Of a stretch of DNA of 64,000 nucleotides, positions 1-10,619 are shown in pieces. How positions within the stretch are numbered: the stretch's first letter is position 1; the number at the start of each line of letters is the position of its first letter. Source of the stretch: Ypsolopha sequella (taxonomy: Eukaryota; Arthropoda; Insecta; Lepidoptera; Ypsolophidae); assembly GCA_934047225.1 (NCBI GenBank), contig OW203986.1, positions 27,593,221 through 27,657,220 of the forward strand, read 5' to 3'. The translations under genes were made by a program, and so were the position numbers. Below the pieces are notes generated by a model, which worked only from the letters and a program-made list of their open reading frames with translations, was not told the origin of the DNA and did no database searches.

Positions 1-60
1 GGATGACAGTCCACACTCGGAAAAATACTTCAGATGCCCTCTCGGCATACAGGTCGTGAC
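1..60. repeat. SINE-A scrap at window edge
   Basis: This short stretch resembles the body of the dispersed SINE-A family seen better at 22858, 49150, 52525, 61667 and 63805. The shared part is a block like cagtccacactcgg followed by a diverged gtcgtgacg block. It is too short and diverged to orient safely. Confidence 0.35.
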
Positions 61-239
61 GTTTTTTTTATATTGTAATATGTGTCGCCTGCAGTTCCAT
101 TTCCCTATTTGTAAACGAATTTAAAGGCTATGACGCCGCAATAAGAACTGCCAATAGGTAGACCGTTATGGTGGCGCGCCATGGCGTCCATACATGAGTA
201 GATACATAGTTACATAACATATCATTAAGGTGCACACAC

Positions 240-3200
240 CTTGACAAAGAACCTCATATCACAGACAGTGCAGGCAATATTCTTGACCCCTGAGTGCCGG
301 ATGAGATGAGTCTTCAAGTTCCCGGACTGTGTGAACTTCTTACCGCACTGAGCGCAGCAGTACTTCTTCTTGTTCTGATGCATTTGAAGGTGTACCTGGA
401 AGACATTAGGCACACACATATTATTATAAATATATCATCACGACATGAATCCCCGAGGGAAGTCAGAGGTGTTCTCAAGTGTGAACCGTGAAATGCAAGT
501 CACAGTTAATGTGCACTGAGGGGATTGAGGGAGTATCCCACTATTTCTATTGATAGAAATACTGGGACAGATTCTCCCACTATTTCCATTGCTGGCGGCG
601 GCCGGCGGCAAAAAAATCGCCATCACCTCTCTTATGTCGGCTTGCACATAGAAACTATTTATTTATTTCCTCTTTAGATAAAACCTCTTGAACATAGTAG
701 TAATTGACTGTTATTGATAGAATTAAACAGATTCTCAAATAACACAACTGCGTTTTTTTGCCGCAATAGAAATAATGGCATATAATTTGGAAAAAAGGCT
801 AGTCCCACTTTTTCTATTTTGTATTTCCATGGAAATAGTGGGATACACCCGGGATTGAACCCACAACCTCCGGGTTAGCAGACTGAGGCTGTTTAAGTAA
901 ATAAATTAGTGTAAATTAATAAAGTAATTGAAAATTGTAAATATTGAGTAAATTGATCCTTTAATCTTTGACAAGAATAGCCAGTATAAATCTGCAATGA
1001 AATCATCAATTTGCTTATAACTTTAAAAAATAACTACTTAACAGATTTTAATTGAGTTTTTGTTTTTTTATTTTATACCGTTAGTATTTTAGTTAAAGTG
1101 GACTTTCTTAGAAATCTCCGAATAATGTTTTTTCAATTCAAAATTTTTCAATTCTAATATACGGGAACCAATGGAAACTTTGCGATAGCAACATACACAA
1201 TACATTGGTAATAATTAAGGTTTTGTTGAATAACTATCGAGTGAAATTTGAATTTTAGTGTACTGTTTCGATTAATTAGAAAAAGAGGGGTATTTCACAA
1301 TCGGCTGTGATACCGCTCTTAAGTAAAACCCAACCAACTCGCGGCGAAAAGCTATAGACAAAACCATACAGTGGCGGATCGTCCACGGTACGAGGGGAGC
1401 GTTGGGCGGCGGGGAGGTACAGGTGTACACATAGATGTAGTATACGGTAGTATTTACTAAATCTATGGGTATACACAAGTAATATGACTTACCGATACAC
1501 GCAGAAGACAAATTTTCAAAGCCCGAGTAATACTAAGGCAGCCACAATGAAGTATTACATTGTTTTATTAACACTTACTCATAAATAATTACGAAACTTG
1601 GTAGGTATTTAAACGTCATAAGGGGCGTGCCTTGCGTGAGCGAGACGGAAAAGAGTTGCAGTGCACATTACCTATATAATTATAAGATACAACTCTGATT
1701 GTATGTTTTTTGGCTTTCGGGCTTCATCGGAATCGTTTGTTCGTGTCTGGGTTAAAGATGATTCACGACGCGCCATATTAAGTGTGTACTACAAGAGTCG
1801 AGCGGGATGAGGTGGTGCGAGCGCGGGACAGGGCCACCAAAGAGTATAGTAAGTGTCCTTGAAGGCCACTTCTGACACCGCGTCACCCGACGCTCCCTTC
1901 ATACCGCGGGCGATCCGCCAATTATATGGTTTCTCTATTATAGTTATATTATAATATGACCACTTCAGGGGCAACTCAGCCCGCAATAAACTTAGCACGC
2001 GGGCTGAATAGACCACTTGCAAAAATATTGAGTTTTACTGAGCCCAGAGTCAAAACTATACCTTTAAGTTTCCATGTTGCACAAACTTCGCATCACAGAC
2101 GTGACACGCATACTGCTTTATACCAGCATGCATCCGCTCATGGTTCTTCAGCACTGTGAGGTAGGCAAACTTCTTGCCACAAGAGAGGCACTGGTATTTC
2201 CTGATGCCGGTATGTACGCGCATGTGACTGTTCAATGTGTTTGGAGTCTTAAAGGGCTTGTTACAGTGCTTGCAGCGGATGTCGGGCTGAAAGGGTGGAA
2301 ATATCTATAAGTAACTCGGTCGGTAGGATGCTGGATTCTCAGTCTGGATGCTGGATTCTCAAGTGTTGAGACTAGGGATTATGATTTCTCGAGGTTTTTT
2401 ATTTCTCGGGTCTCGAGAAATCTCGACCTCGATTTCTCGGGTCGTCCCGGGAAATCGAGAAATTTGTATTTACTACTTTATTTTAGTTTAATAAATAAAA
2501 ATGCCGGTAATGTACATTTTTTTTTACTAAAAAGAACAAAAATCAACCAAGTCTCTCAAATTACTTCAATAAAAACAGATATTTTTTAAACAGAAATTGT
2601 TAAAAAAAGATTACTTACATTATAAAAAACAGTTATTTTTAATCAATAAAATATGATAAGAAATAAAATAAATAGATAAGTGGGAACTTATCTCTCTCCA
2701 ACAACAAAAACAAAAATAATCAAATATCTTTTTCAACAAAATACAACAAATACAAATCTGATCAATAATTTTTTTTATGATCTATTTAGGTTTAAAGTGA
2801 TTAATTACAAAATCTTTTTTTTTTTTATTTTCAGCAACTACTTACTTCTAATAAAATATGCCTTTAGAAAAACTAAAGCATTAATGGTCTTATCTGATAC
2901 GCGGCTCCGTATTTTAGTGACCACATTTCCCGCCATTGAAAAGACTCGTTCATTTTCAGTTGAAGTTGGCTTGACTGAAAGTAATGCTTTGTATAAGGTT
3001 TCCAATTTTGGGGACCTTTTGCCAGATTTTTCAAATAGTAAAAACTCTTTTTTACGATTGATTTTGAGAGCGCTACGGTGGCTGACTCTTCATTGCTCAA
3101 AATACCTTTGATAGCATTCTCTGAGTTTCAAAGTTGTCGTGTTCTGATTGGCTTACGCTTACTTGGATGACTTCTGGATCATCATTGGTCGAAAATGTTG

Positions 3201-6200
3201 TGACAGTGGGGTAAAGACGATTAAATACATCTTTACTGTGCGAAACTTACCAGTCTGCACTGCACTCAATCAATCGTAAACGTGCCTATCCACCACTGCG
3301 TGCACTATTCGGTCCGAACGTGGTGAGCGTTGAAATGTAAATGACGCATTAGCGGGACGTGGACGCGGGCATTTGTCAGTATCAAAGGACACCGACAGCC
3401 ACCTGCCGCCCTGTCAAAGGATGCCGCCATCGCGTGGCAAAAGACAAAGAGTCTAAGGGAAAAATTGCCGATATCTAGGTATTTTTTATAGCTTTATTGT
3501 AAAATCATAATGTCTCGCTGTCTCGACTTTTCTCGAGCTGAATTTCTCGAGATCGAGAAAAGTCAAATTCCCGGGAAATCCCGGGACGAGAATTCCCGGG
3601 TCAAAACTCTAGTTGAGACCCGCGTTCTAATCCTGTAAGTTGAGCATGCACTAATGAGTTTTTCGGAATTATGTGCATAGTATTTGTATGTATACTAATT
3701 GCTGACAGTCGTAATAATATGTTTGTATTTATAATAGTAGATTTTGATTCTAATGCGAGATGGTCGATATTTCAACTCACGACTGATTTTTTTGCCGATA
3801 CGTAGTCGAGGAAAAAACAGTCGGGACGATAAATATCGATACTCACACGTGTATCAAACGACGTTTTTTAATACATCTGCGCAAAATGACATCAACAATG
3901 ACAAAATTACATGATGAAAAAAAAAATTGAAATGCTAATTTATAGAAACCAATGGAAACTTTGCGATGGTAGCATACAAAATACATAAGTAATAAATTAA
4001 CATTATATCATTGCAGTATAGAAACGCAGAAAGAAAAATAAATCTGGATGTGAGGAGCTCTGAACTGGGATTCGAACCCGGGAACTCTCGTTTACCGGGC
4101 GATTGCTCTACCAATATATGTAATAAGGTTTTATTGAATCATTATTGAGTGAATTTTGAATTTAAGTGTTCTGTTTTGATTAATTAGAAAAAGGCAGGTT
4201 TTTTACAATCCAGCTGCGAAACCGCTCTTAAATAAATGGAAGTAAGTGGTCCAGTATGGTTTTAAGCTTTTTGCTCCTCCCCCTACAATAACAACATTAT
4301 TTTCTCTATGGATAACAAGAAAAAAAACTACAAACATTCGCTGTCGATGTTGTTTACTGTCGCAGACAAATTTCAAAGATTTTGAATGAAAAATATTTGT
4401 CTAAAATACCCACCATTTTTCCAAAATGACTTCTCATATGGGCTTCTAAGTTGTCATACTTGAGAAATCTTTTATCACATTTTACACATTTAAGAGACTC
4501 TTTGAGTCTTTTTACTTTTGGCTCATTACATTTTTGTGGATTTATGTCTAGAAGTTTCCTTTTTCTTCTTGGCCTGTAAAGAAATATGTTTGCTAGAAGT
4601 AGGTAAGTATGGTTATTACCTTCGTAGATGTAAATTCTTACCTTATAATTAAATGTTCTTCTGCAATCGAGCTATTATCAGGTATTTCCTCAACAATTTT
4701 TTCATGATTTTGAATGAGTTCTAAAGCATCATTGTCACGTATTTCCAACTCTCCTTTAACCTGGAATTTAAAAACCTTTTTTTTTTAACAACCATAATAG
4801 GGCCGCCAGGTCTAAAAGTCGTTAAGCCGGATTTATCAGGAAATTTAGCAGACGCGACATACCAGTGAGATTGCCAGGCACTGTTAAATAATTTGGACAA
4901 GTGCGAGTCTGACTCAAGCACAAAGGGTTCCGTACCACCACATAATACGGGTAATGAGCCCTAAAACATTATGGTAAATAACAACAAAACAGATGCCAAA
5001 GCAACATCAAGCCGACAAAAAACAAGGCGCTAAAATGGTAGCGTCGGCAAATAATTCGGCACCCTCTGAGTACAGGACCCAAATTTCTATTATTTGTAGT
5101 CTTTAAAATAGAGCTGTAACAAATAACGCTAAAAAATGCATATTTTTTTTATTATTGTTTGCGGTGATAAAGGCGAATATAAAATAGTAACACATATTCT
5201 GTGAAAATTTCAACACTTGCTGCCGAAAACGGCTGAAGCCGCAGAGCCCTGTGACAGATGGACAGCGAAGGCTTAGTAATAGGGTCCTATTTGGCACCCT
5301 TTAGGTATGAAACCCTAAAAGTAGGAATTTCATCAAAAATTTAAAATAAAAACCAATTATTTTGTCATTTGAATCAGTCTTAACAGCGAGAGGTCCCGGG
5401 TTCGAATCCCGGTTCAGAGCTCCTCACATCCAGATTTACTTTTTTTTCCGCGTTTCTATACTGCAATGATATAATGTTAATTTATATCTCCTTGTGATGG
5501 ATAAATCGCCAAGTGTTCAAACAAAGAAATTTATTTCTGTCATAATTTGAATCAGTCTTCTTTAATACAAAATAAAAAATAAAACTTCTTTAATAAAAAT
5601 ACATTTTAAAAAGTAGTTAGTAGACGCCGTAGCGAGGGAGCCACACTTAAAATTTACAGCGGAAAGTTCTAGGGCAGTTAATAGCTCGTCTAACTCATGT
5701 AATTTTGGTGGACAAGTGGTTGCAAAGCTTAACCCTGGATTATTACTCCGCCTTAGATTGTTATTTCCTACTTGCTTTAGAAGAAAAAAGCTGTCAATGT
5801 GTAACAGATTTTAATCCCAACGTGTTACTCTTGTTTTGGGGGTGTGACTCGTTGGGATGAAAAATAAAAAGTTGTCCCATCGAATAACAGTATAACTGGT
5901 TGGGACATTTTATTATTTTTTGTCCCAACGAGTTACACCACTGTGACTGGTTTCGGTGTATCTCGTTGGGACCAAAGGAAATGTTTGGATGAAACTTCAC
6001 AGATAAGTAATATTCATTAATAAATTTAAAAACTTGGTATGTTGCACAAAACAACTTCTTTTCACACATGAAATGCATTATCCATTATATTATCTGTGGT
6101 TATGCTATTACTTTATCAATTAAGATGGGGTGCAATTGCTCAATACGTAGTCTGTAGGGACGAGTTATATCGCCAGTCTCCGGCTTCGGCAACTTCATCT

Positions 6201-6796
6201 TAAGAACTTGTTCATGTTTTTCAACAACAGGTTGGGGTGTATTTAAGGGGGCACTGTAGGAAAAAAGACTTAGAATATTTTTGCTTGGGCACCGCCTGGT
6301 CAGATCCAGAGGGCAAGATCCAGAAATGTTTCATGGCCATTTAGTAAATTTTTGTCTTGAACCCTAATCAAGTCATGGATATGCGCTTATCCCAAACTGC
6401 CAGCCATTGCCATTACAAACTTACCTCAATTGCAGAAGTGTACTGCCTCAATATATCATTGGACCTTATAACCACTTGTTTGAATTGATACATCTTGTCC
6501 AAAAGTTCCAGGCAAGTTTCACAAACCGTTTTGGGAAGCTCGTCATCTTCAAATATCTGCAAAGTTATAAGCTTTTCAAGTTTTCAGGGCAAATTGAAAA
6601 AAAGGGACGTTTGGGCTAAACCAGACACAATAAGCTCAAGAGAACAATATACTTGCGTAAAATTCGTGAGAATTACCTCGACTGAAGTACAATACAGGTA
6701 AACTTCTGGAGAACAAGCAGAAAACAGATTCTTCATGGAATTACTCCTAGATAAACAAGCTCTACATATTTTGTTGAAATCCAAAACTTCATCCAT
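240..6796 (-). CDS. ZAD-C2H2 zinc-finger protein, 3' end beyond window
   Basis: This is a probable nuclear DNA-binding transcription factor; its target is unknown. Exons read on the minus strand are 6653-6796, 6425-6556, a doubtful 6112-6253, 4642-4760, 4414-4573, 2062-2286 and 240-395. All have GT-AG ends, and all junctions except that into 6112-6253 keep phase. The start is ATG at 6796. Residues 11-14 (CRAC) and 60-63 (CETC) give the four zinc-binding cysteines of a ZAD dimerisation domain (zinc-finger-associated domain, common in insects). A lysine-rich linker (PRRKRK) could be a nuclear signal. C2H2 fingers follow: CVKC..HMRSH, CKHC..HMRVH, CLSC..HERMH, CHVC..HLQMH (split by the intron between 2062 and 395), CAQC..HLIRH, and a finger beginning CTVC that continues beyond position 240. 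The last intron starts at 239 and the rest of the gene lies off the window. Exon 6112-6253 does not join exon 6425-6556 in frame. Confidence 0.85.
429..532 (-). repeat. SINE-A copy, body part
   Basis: Matches the SINE-A body at 61667 and 52525: a cacgacatgaatccccgag block, then cagaggtgtt, then gtgaactgtgaaatgc. The tRNA-like part in the same minus orientation resumes at about 847-890, where the reverse strand reads ggttcaatccc (a B box). The interruption is the MITE at 533-846. Confidence 0.6.
533..846. mobile_element. MITE with GTATCCCACTATTTC ends, nested in a SINE
   Basis: About 314 bases bounded by terminal inverted repeats: gtatcccactatttctat on the left and atggaaatagtgggatac on the right. 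It splits a SINE-A copy. No transposase ORF is present, so it is non-autonomous. Confidence 0.6.
1140..1322. mobile_element. Half copy of the TTAAGAGCGG fold-back MITE
   Basis: Shares the block from accaatggaaactttgcgat through gattaattagaaaaag to ccgctcttaa with the complete element at 19866-20299 and the copy at 3940-4231. Only one arm is present. It lies in the last visible intron of the zinc-finger gene; the rest of that intron (1323-2061) shows nothing further. Confidence 0.6.
2373..3611 (-). mobile_element. hAT DNA transposon relic with hATC domain and 8-bp TSD
   Basis: The element is flanked by identical 8-base duplications, gttgagac at 2365-2372 and at 3612-3619, the hAT signature. 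Its ends (tagggattatgatttctcga and the complement of aattcccgggtcaaaactcta) are imperfect inverted repeats, with clusters of ctcgag and cccggg near both ends. On the minus strand at about 2837-2960 the frame reads NERVFSMAGNVVTK, then SDKTINALVFLK, typical of the C-terminal dimerisation domain of hAT transposases, and ends at a stop. The rest of the transposase is lost or broken, so this is a dead, internally deleted copy. It is itself inserted in a SINE-A copy (remnants to 2372 and 3620-3705). Confidence 0.75.
3620..3705 (+). repeat. SINE-A remnant interrupted by the hAT element
   Basis: The ccgcgttctaatcc, gagcatgcac and atgagtttttcggaatt blocks match SINE-A at 63830-63910. The other half lies just left of the hAT element, before its 5' target duplication. 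Confidence 0.5.
3940..4231. mobile_element. TTAAGAGCGG MITE half, split by a SINE
   Basis: Same family as 19866-20299: aaaccaatggaaactttgcg at the left and gattaattagaaaaagg to ccgctcttaa at the right. It is interrupted at 3995-4119 by a 125-base SINE flanked by the duplication gtaata. Confidence 0.65.
3995..4119 (-). repeat. SINE-C, very short tRNA-derived SINE
   Basis: Read on the minus strand it starts with a tRNA-like head: a D-arm-like segment (ttggtagagcaatcg) then gggttcgaatccc, a perfect B box. A short unique tail follows (ctcctcacatccag, then tatactgcaatgatataatg). Six-base duplications gtaata at 3989-3994 and 4120-4125 mark the insertion. At about 125 bases it is near the minimum size for a SINE. 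A second copy in the opposite direction lies at 5385-5483. Confidence 0.7.
4880..5325 (-). repeat. GGTTCCGTACC-family interspersed repeat
   Basis: The reverse strand runs from ggaccctattactaag..ctgtccatctgtcac near 5285 to ggttccgtacc..gagtc near 4900. The family is seen better at 7213-7545 and 52217-52497. It is a common unclassified non-autonomous repeat with no ORF, lying in a zinc-finger gene intron. Confidence 0.55.
5385..5483 (+). repeat. SINE-C, 5'-truncated copy
   Basis: Carries gggttcgaatcccggttcag and the tail through tgcaatgatataatgttaat, matching the reverse strand of 3995-4119. The two copies form an inverted pair about 1.27 kb apart. Confidence 0.65.
5815..5976. repeat. Cluster of inverted TCCCAACGAGTTACACC motifs
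   Basis: Variants of tcccaacgagttacacc occur about five times in both orientations between 5815 and 5976. Examples are aatcccaacgtgttact, gtgtgactcgttgggat, gtcccaacgagttacacc and gtatctcgttgggacc. It probably folds as a hairpin series and is possibly a MITE relic. It lies in an intron. Confidence 0.5.
6112..6253 (-). other. Doubtful third exon of the zinc-finger gene
   Basis: An open frame on the minus strand runs from an acceptor-like tttcctacag to ATTGATAAA followed by a gt donor. It encodes a proline- and lysine-rich linker (LKMKLPKPETGDITRPY). Its donor joins the exon at 4642-4760 in phase 0. Its acceptor leaves one extra base relative to exon 6425-6556, so the simple join is out of frame. 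The real acceptor may be elsewhere (ttcttaag before an ATGAAG would be in phase), a small exon may be missing, or this allele may be damaged. Confidence 0.4.
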
Positions 6797-6812
6797 TTTT
6801 TATTACGACACA

Positions 6813-6842
6813 CTTAGAATAATAACGCGTTATTATTCTAAG
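6813..6842. promoter_or_regulatory. 30-bp perfect palindrome upstream of zinc-finger ATG
   Basis: The 15-base arm cttagaataataac-g is mirrored exactly around the central acgcgt. It ends 17 bases upstream of the ATG at 6796, so it lies in the 5' UTR or core promoter of the zinc-finger gene. It could be a dimeric-factor site or an RNA hairpin, or a tiny MITE remnant. Only the symmetry is certain. Confidence 0.55.
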
Positions 6843-7062
6843 ACGACACATGAATGATGAATTGAATTTTTAAGTAACTATTTTTTAGAGGTAATTGAAG
6901 GCTTGTACTCTGTGCTATACTCTTTGTTCTTCCACTTCCATCCACCATCAGTGTAAGTGTTGCCAACTCGGATTTTGAAAAGAACGTAGGATACGTGGTA
7001 TGGTACATGGTAGGATAGAATAGAAAACTATGTAGATTTTGTAAAAGTAGTTCTTTTTTTTA

Positions 7063-7700
7063 TGTTGATAGTCTTTGTTATTAGCCTGTTGGCTTTTATA
7101 ACTTTGCCTTGGTTGTTAGAGGGGGATAGCGAATCCCGGCCTCAAAAACATGAAAAGTTCGTATATCTACGTAATTATTTAAATTCGTGATTGAAATGTA
7201 AAGTTCTTTTTTAGGGTTCCGTACCCAAAGGTTAACCAACGGGACCCTATTACTAAGGCTCCGCTGTCCGTCTGTCTGTCCATCTGTCTGTCCGTCTGTC
7301 TGTCCGTCTGTCACCAGGCTGTATCTCATGAACCGTGATAGTTAGACAGTTGAAATTTTCACAGATGATATATTTCTGTTGCCGCTATAACAACAAATAC
7401 TAAAAAGCAGAATAAGATAAATATTTAAGGGGGCTCCCATGCAACAGACATGTTTTTTTGCCGTTTTTATAGATAATGGTACGGAACCCTTGTGCCCTTG
7501 AACCCTGTGCGAGTCCAACCCGCATTTGACCAGTTTTTTTATTTTTATACTTATTGATAGTCTTTGTTATTACCTGTTGGCTTTTATAACTTTGCCTTGG
7601 TTATAAGAGGGTTCAGGAATCTCGGCCTCACAAACATGAAAAGTTCGTAGATCTACGTAAAGATTTAAATTCGTGGTTTTGGGGATATATAAATGTAACA
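7063..7700. repeat. Two ~140-bp direct repeats flanking a GGTTCCGTACC element
   Basis: The block tgatagtctttgttatta..cctgttggcttttataac..aaaagttcgta..atctacgtaa..tttaaattcgtg occurs at about 7063-7195 and again at about 7553-7690. Between them lies the GGTTCCGTACC-family repeat at 7213-7545, including a (ctgtccgt)-type microsatellite at 7265-7312. Confidence 0.6.
7213..7545 (+). repeat. GGTTCCGTACC-family repeat with CTGT microsatellite
   Basis: Starts with tagggttccgtacccaaagg and the line gggaccctattactaaggct, then a ctgtccgtctgt run, tcaccaggctgtatctcatg and ttgaaattttcacaga. It ends near gagtccaacccgcatttgacc. Sister copies lie at 4880-5325 (reverse), 21357-22115, 24058-24250 and 52217-52497. 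Confidence 0.65.
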
Positions 7701-8957
7701 TTTTATCTTCACGTCTTGAATCCCAAGTCCACATTCGGTACACCCGCGTCTCATATTGGTTTTTATGTTGCCATTGTTTTATTTGCTCAGTGGTTGCTAT
7801 GTATATCATAGGGAATACGCCGACTTCTAGATAACATTATGTTTCAGGAAGAAAGAAGTCGTCAAAAGTGTTGTTTCGGTACCATCGGTGACTATACAAT
7901 TATTTTTAACTTTTTAGTGAATGACTGCTGTTACATTTGAAGTCAGTTGATATTTTTTGTTAAAATTTTATTTTATTTTTTTGAGCTTTTTATAGATCCT
8001 TCCAAAATAATTGCATTATCACAATTTTCGGCTGGGCAGTTATTTTAGGGTCACTAAAGACTCGACGACAATAAAGCGAACCAAATCCAAATCCGTCGAG
8101 TGGTTATCAAGTCAAAACGGAACATAAGTGTACATACATACGTCATACATATATGCATATACCCTACAGGCAAAAATAGTTTTTGCCTCAGTATAATACT
8201 AATAACCCATTTATTTTCAAGTTTCGCAAACATATTCAATTTACTGACATCACTTTCCTACTACTTTGTTATTAGTATAGTAGATGACGATGCAATATGA
8301 AGTGCCAATGGGTACCTAAGTAGTTAGCCTATTTTGCTGGCATCTGTACATTGGAAAATTTTCTTTGGAATTTACCATTGTTAGATGACACCTTCATCAA
8401 CATCTTTATTTAAGGCATTATAAGTATTTGCATATATTAAAGATATTGATAGGTACCTATGTACCATGAATAAAAACTGGGCAAGTAAGAGTTTGATTTG
8501 CGCACCAAGGGTTCCCTAAACTAAAATTGTGTTTCTTCAAATTCAATAAATGTTGAGAACATCGTTTTGGTCTTTTCAGTTCTTTTTCAAATATCGCCCT
8601 AAATTATATAATATTTTTATTTTTTTCGGTCGCTTTGTTTTAAAAATAAAGGGGTTTTTACTTACACAAATTTTCTCAAACTACTAGAAAAATAAACAAA
8701 TCAATGTTATTATCATTGGTTGCCTAATGCTTTGGACACATTTAAATAACAAAGAAAATTGAGGCAAAACCTCTGAACGAAATGTCGCCAACAAGCTTTT
8801 TAACGTTTTATAGTTCCCTTATATTATACATATTTCATATCCCTCTCGGAAAAAAATAGCTGACTATAAGGGTTCCTTTTTATATTTTTAATACAGAACC
8901 CTAATAATTCAAAGAAAATATTCAATGTCTGCAAAATATTCACTCTCCACAAAAGAA
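7701..8957. other. Intergenic stretch, nothing recognised
   Basis: AT-rich DNA between the zinc-finger and GALK2 genes. I see no long ORF, exon-like block or clear terminal repeats. Confidence 0.5.
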
Positions 8958-10090
8958 TAAATTTTAACCGACTTGAAAAAAAAAGATAATTAATTTATCA
9001 CTTATGTATGTTTGTTTACTTAGCCACATCCAGTAGACTAATTTTAATGAAATTTGGTATTAAGGGGTGAATATTAATGATCAATTCTTTGGATTTGGAA
9101 TGAAATAAATACCAAGATTCACGAGACCTAAGACTCACTTGACATCACGAGAGTGACATTTTTCATCAGGCTCCGCGGGGAGCTCCTGCACATGCAACAC
9201 CCTCATGAGGACTGAGTGTCCAGTTTAAGTAGCTTCCTGCTATCGACACCCTAACACAACGTGATTGCCGCAATCTCGAGTTATGTGCTGTCATCCGTTG
9301 AGGAGTTCTATGGTGATGAAGTCAGGATCGAAGGTCAGGTGGGTACACTTGCAATTTTCAAGTAATGCCTTGTAATCAGCACCCTAACACAAACTGATTG
9401 CCGCAATCCAAAGTTATTTGCTGTCATCCGTTGAGGAGTTCTGTGGAAATGAAGCCAGGATGGAAGGTCAGATAGGTATTCTAATAATTTCCAAGTAATA
9501 CCCTTCAATTAGTACCCTAACACAGTGATTGCCGCAATCTCAAGTTATGTGCTCGTATCCGTTGAGTTCTATGGTGATGAAGCCAGGATCGAAGGTCAAG
9601 TGGAACCATGTCGATTTTTAAGTAATACCCTGCAGTCAATATCCTCGTACGAAGCGATTACCTGCAATCCCAACTTCACCAATAGAAAATCCAATTGTTT
9701 CTTTTTTTATTTCTAGAATAAAAAAAGAAAAAGTAGACTCGTGGTAGAGAAACTACACAGCATACAAAATGCATGCTACACAGAAAAAAACATAAACATT
9801 TTATTTTCCAAAGTAAATTATAAAAACTATGTTTAGCGATTTTAATCAATTAAGCACTGTGTTGCCTCATTATTAATTTTCTAAAAAGATCACCGTTAAA
9901 ACAATCTGATCGTGGTTCGGATTGATCTTACATCTATACACTTCAGTTCAACAATTTTAGTTTAAACATAATATTTACGTGGTTGTTATGACAACTGAAC
10001 ATGAGATTTTTTATTAATCCATCAAAAACAAAATAGGTACATACTTTTTTATTTACTTTGAAGTCGGTGTAGTTTTTAACAACTTCTTTA
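8958..10090. mobile_element. Possible non-autonomous element with ACCGACTT ends
   Basis: The left part has taaccgacttgaaaaaaaaa at about 8967; the right part has tttactttgaagtcggt at about 10054, an imperfect inverted match. A 133-base minisatellite lies inside (9225-9690). No ORF of note. Boundaries are approximate. Confidence 0.35.
9225..9690. repeat. 133-bp minisatellite, about 3.5 copies
   Basis: The block caccctaacaca..tgattgccgcaatc..gttatgtgct..atccgttgag..ttctatggtgatgaag..gaaggtcag recurs with starts near 9247, 9380, 9513 and (degenerate) 9640. Spacing is 133, 133 and about 127 bases. Copies are diverged, so the array is old. Confidence 0.75.
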
Positions 10091-10249
10091 TAAGAACAAA
10101 ATTAAATATTCTTAATAAACCAGTTGATCGTACATAACATAACTGTGCATTCTCGTATCAACGGATTGGTAGTAGTTTCTTGCTACCTCTAAGTTAACGC
10201 AACGTCATACGTCTAATCAGTGTACGTGTACGTAACCTAGAACCAACTT

Positions 10250-10560
10250 TATTATCAGTGTATTTAGAGTAATTGTAGTGTTGTTTTAATTATCGATTTA
10301 GATTAAAAATCAAGTGAGTTATTTATGGAATTGTTTGTTTTTAATTGTTAATAAACAAATGAAATTATCATCAATATAATAAATCTGTTAGCAGTTGATA
10401 AAGAAATAACAAGCTATCCATGCTGGAACAGAATACGCACACAGTAGTGAATCAAGTGGCAGTTTCATTGTTCTTATCGCTGAGACATAACACAATCACA
10501 ATTTATAAACTACACCGAGGCGAACAATAGCTGATAAGAACAGGATATTTCAATTTTCAG
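10250..10560 (+). promoter_or_regulatory. Possible 5' UTR exon and intron of GALK2
   Basis: A consensus-like donor (aaaatcaa-gtgagtta at about 10314) and an acceptor (ttcaattttcag, ending at 10560) could remove a 5' UTR intron just before the coding exon. This is inference from splice-site strings only. Confidence 0.3.
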
Positions 10561-10619
10561 TTCTGTTGTTGCATTAATACAGTGAAGTGGTTTGTTTTGT
10601 TTACAACATTTCCGTTGAC

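Noticed and set aside
2074..2310. Plus-strand 78-residue frame as a gene
   Set aside because: It is the antisense shadow of the zinc-finger exon at 2062-2286, whose minus strand shows regular C2H2 spacing and splice sites.
10587..10619. Upstream GTG as the start of GALK2
   Set aside because: Eukaryotic initiation at GTG is rare, and an ATG in good context follows at 10620, matching the family's N-terminus length.
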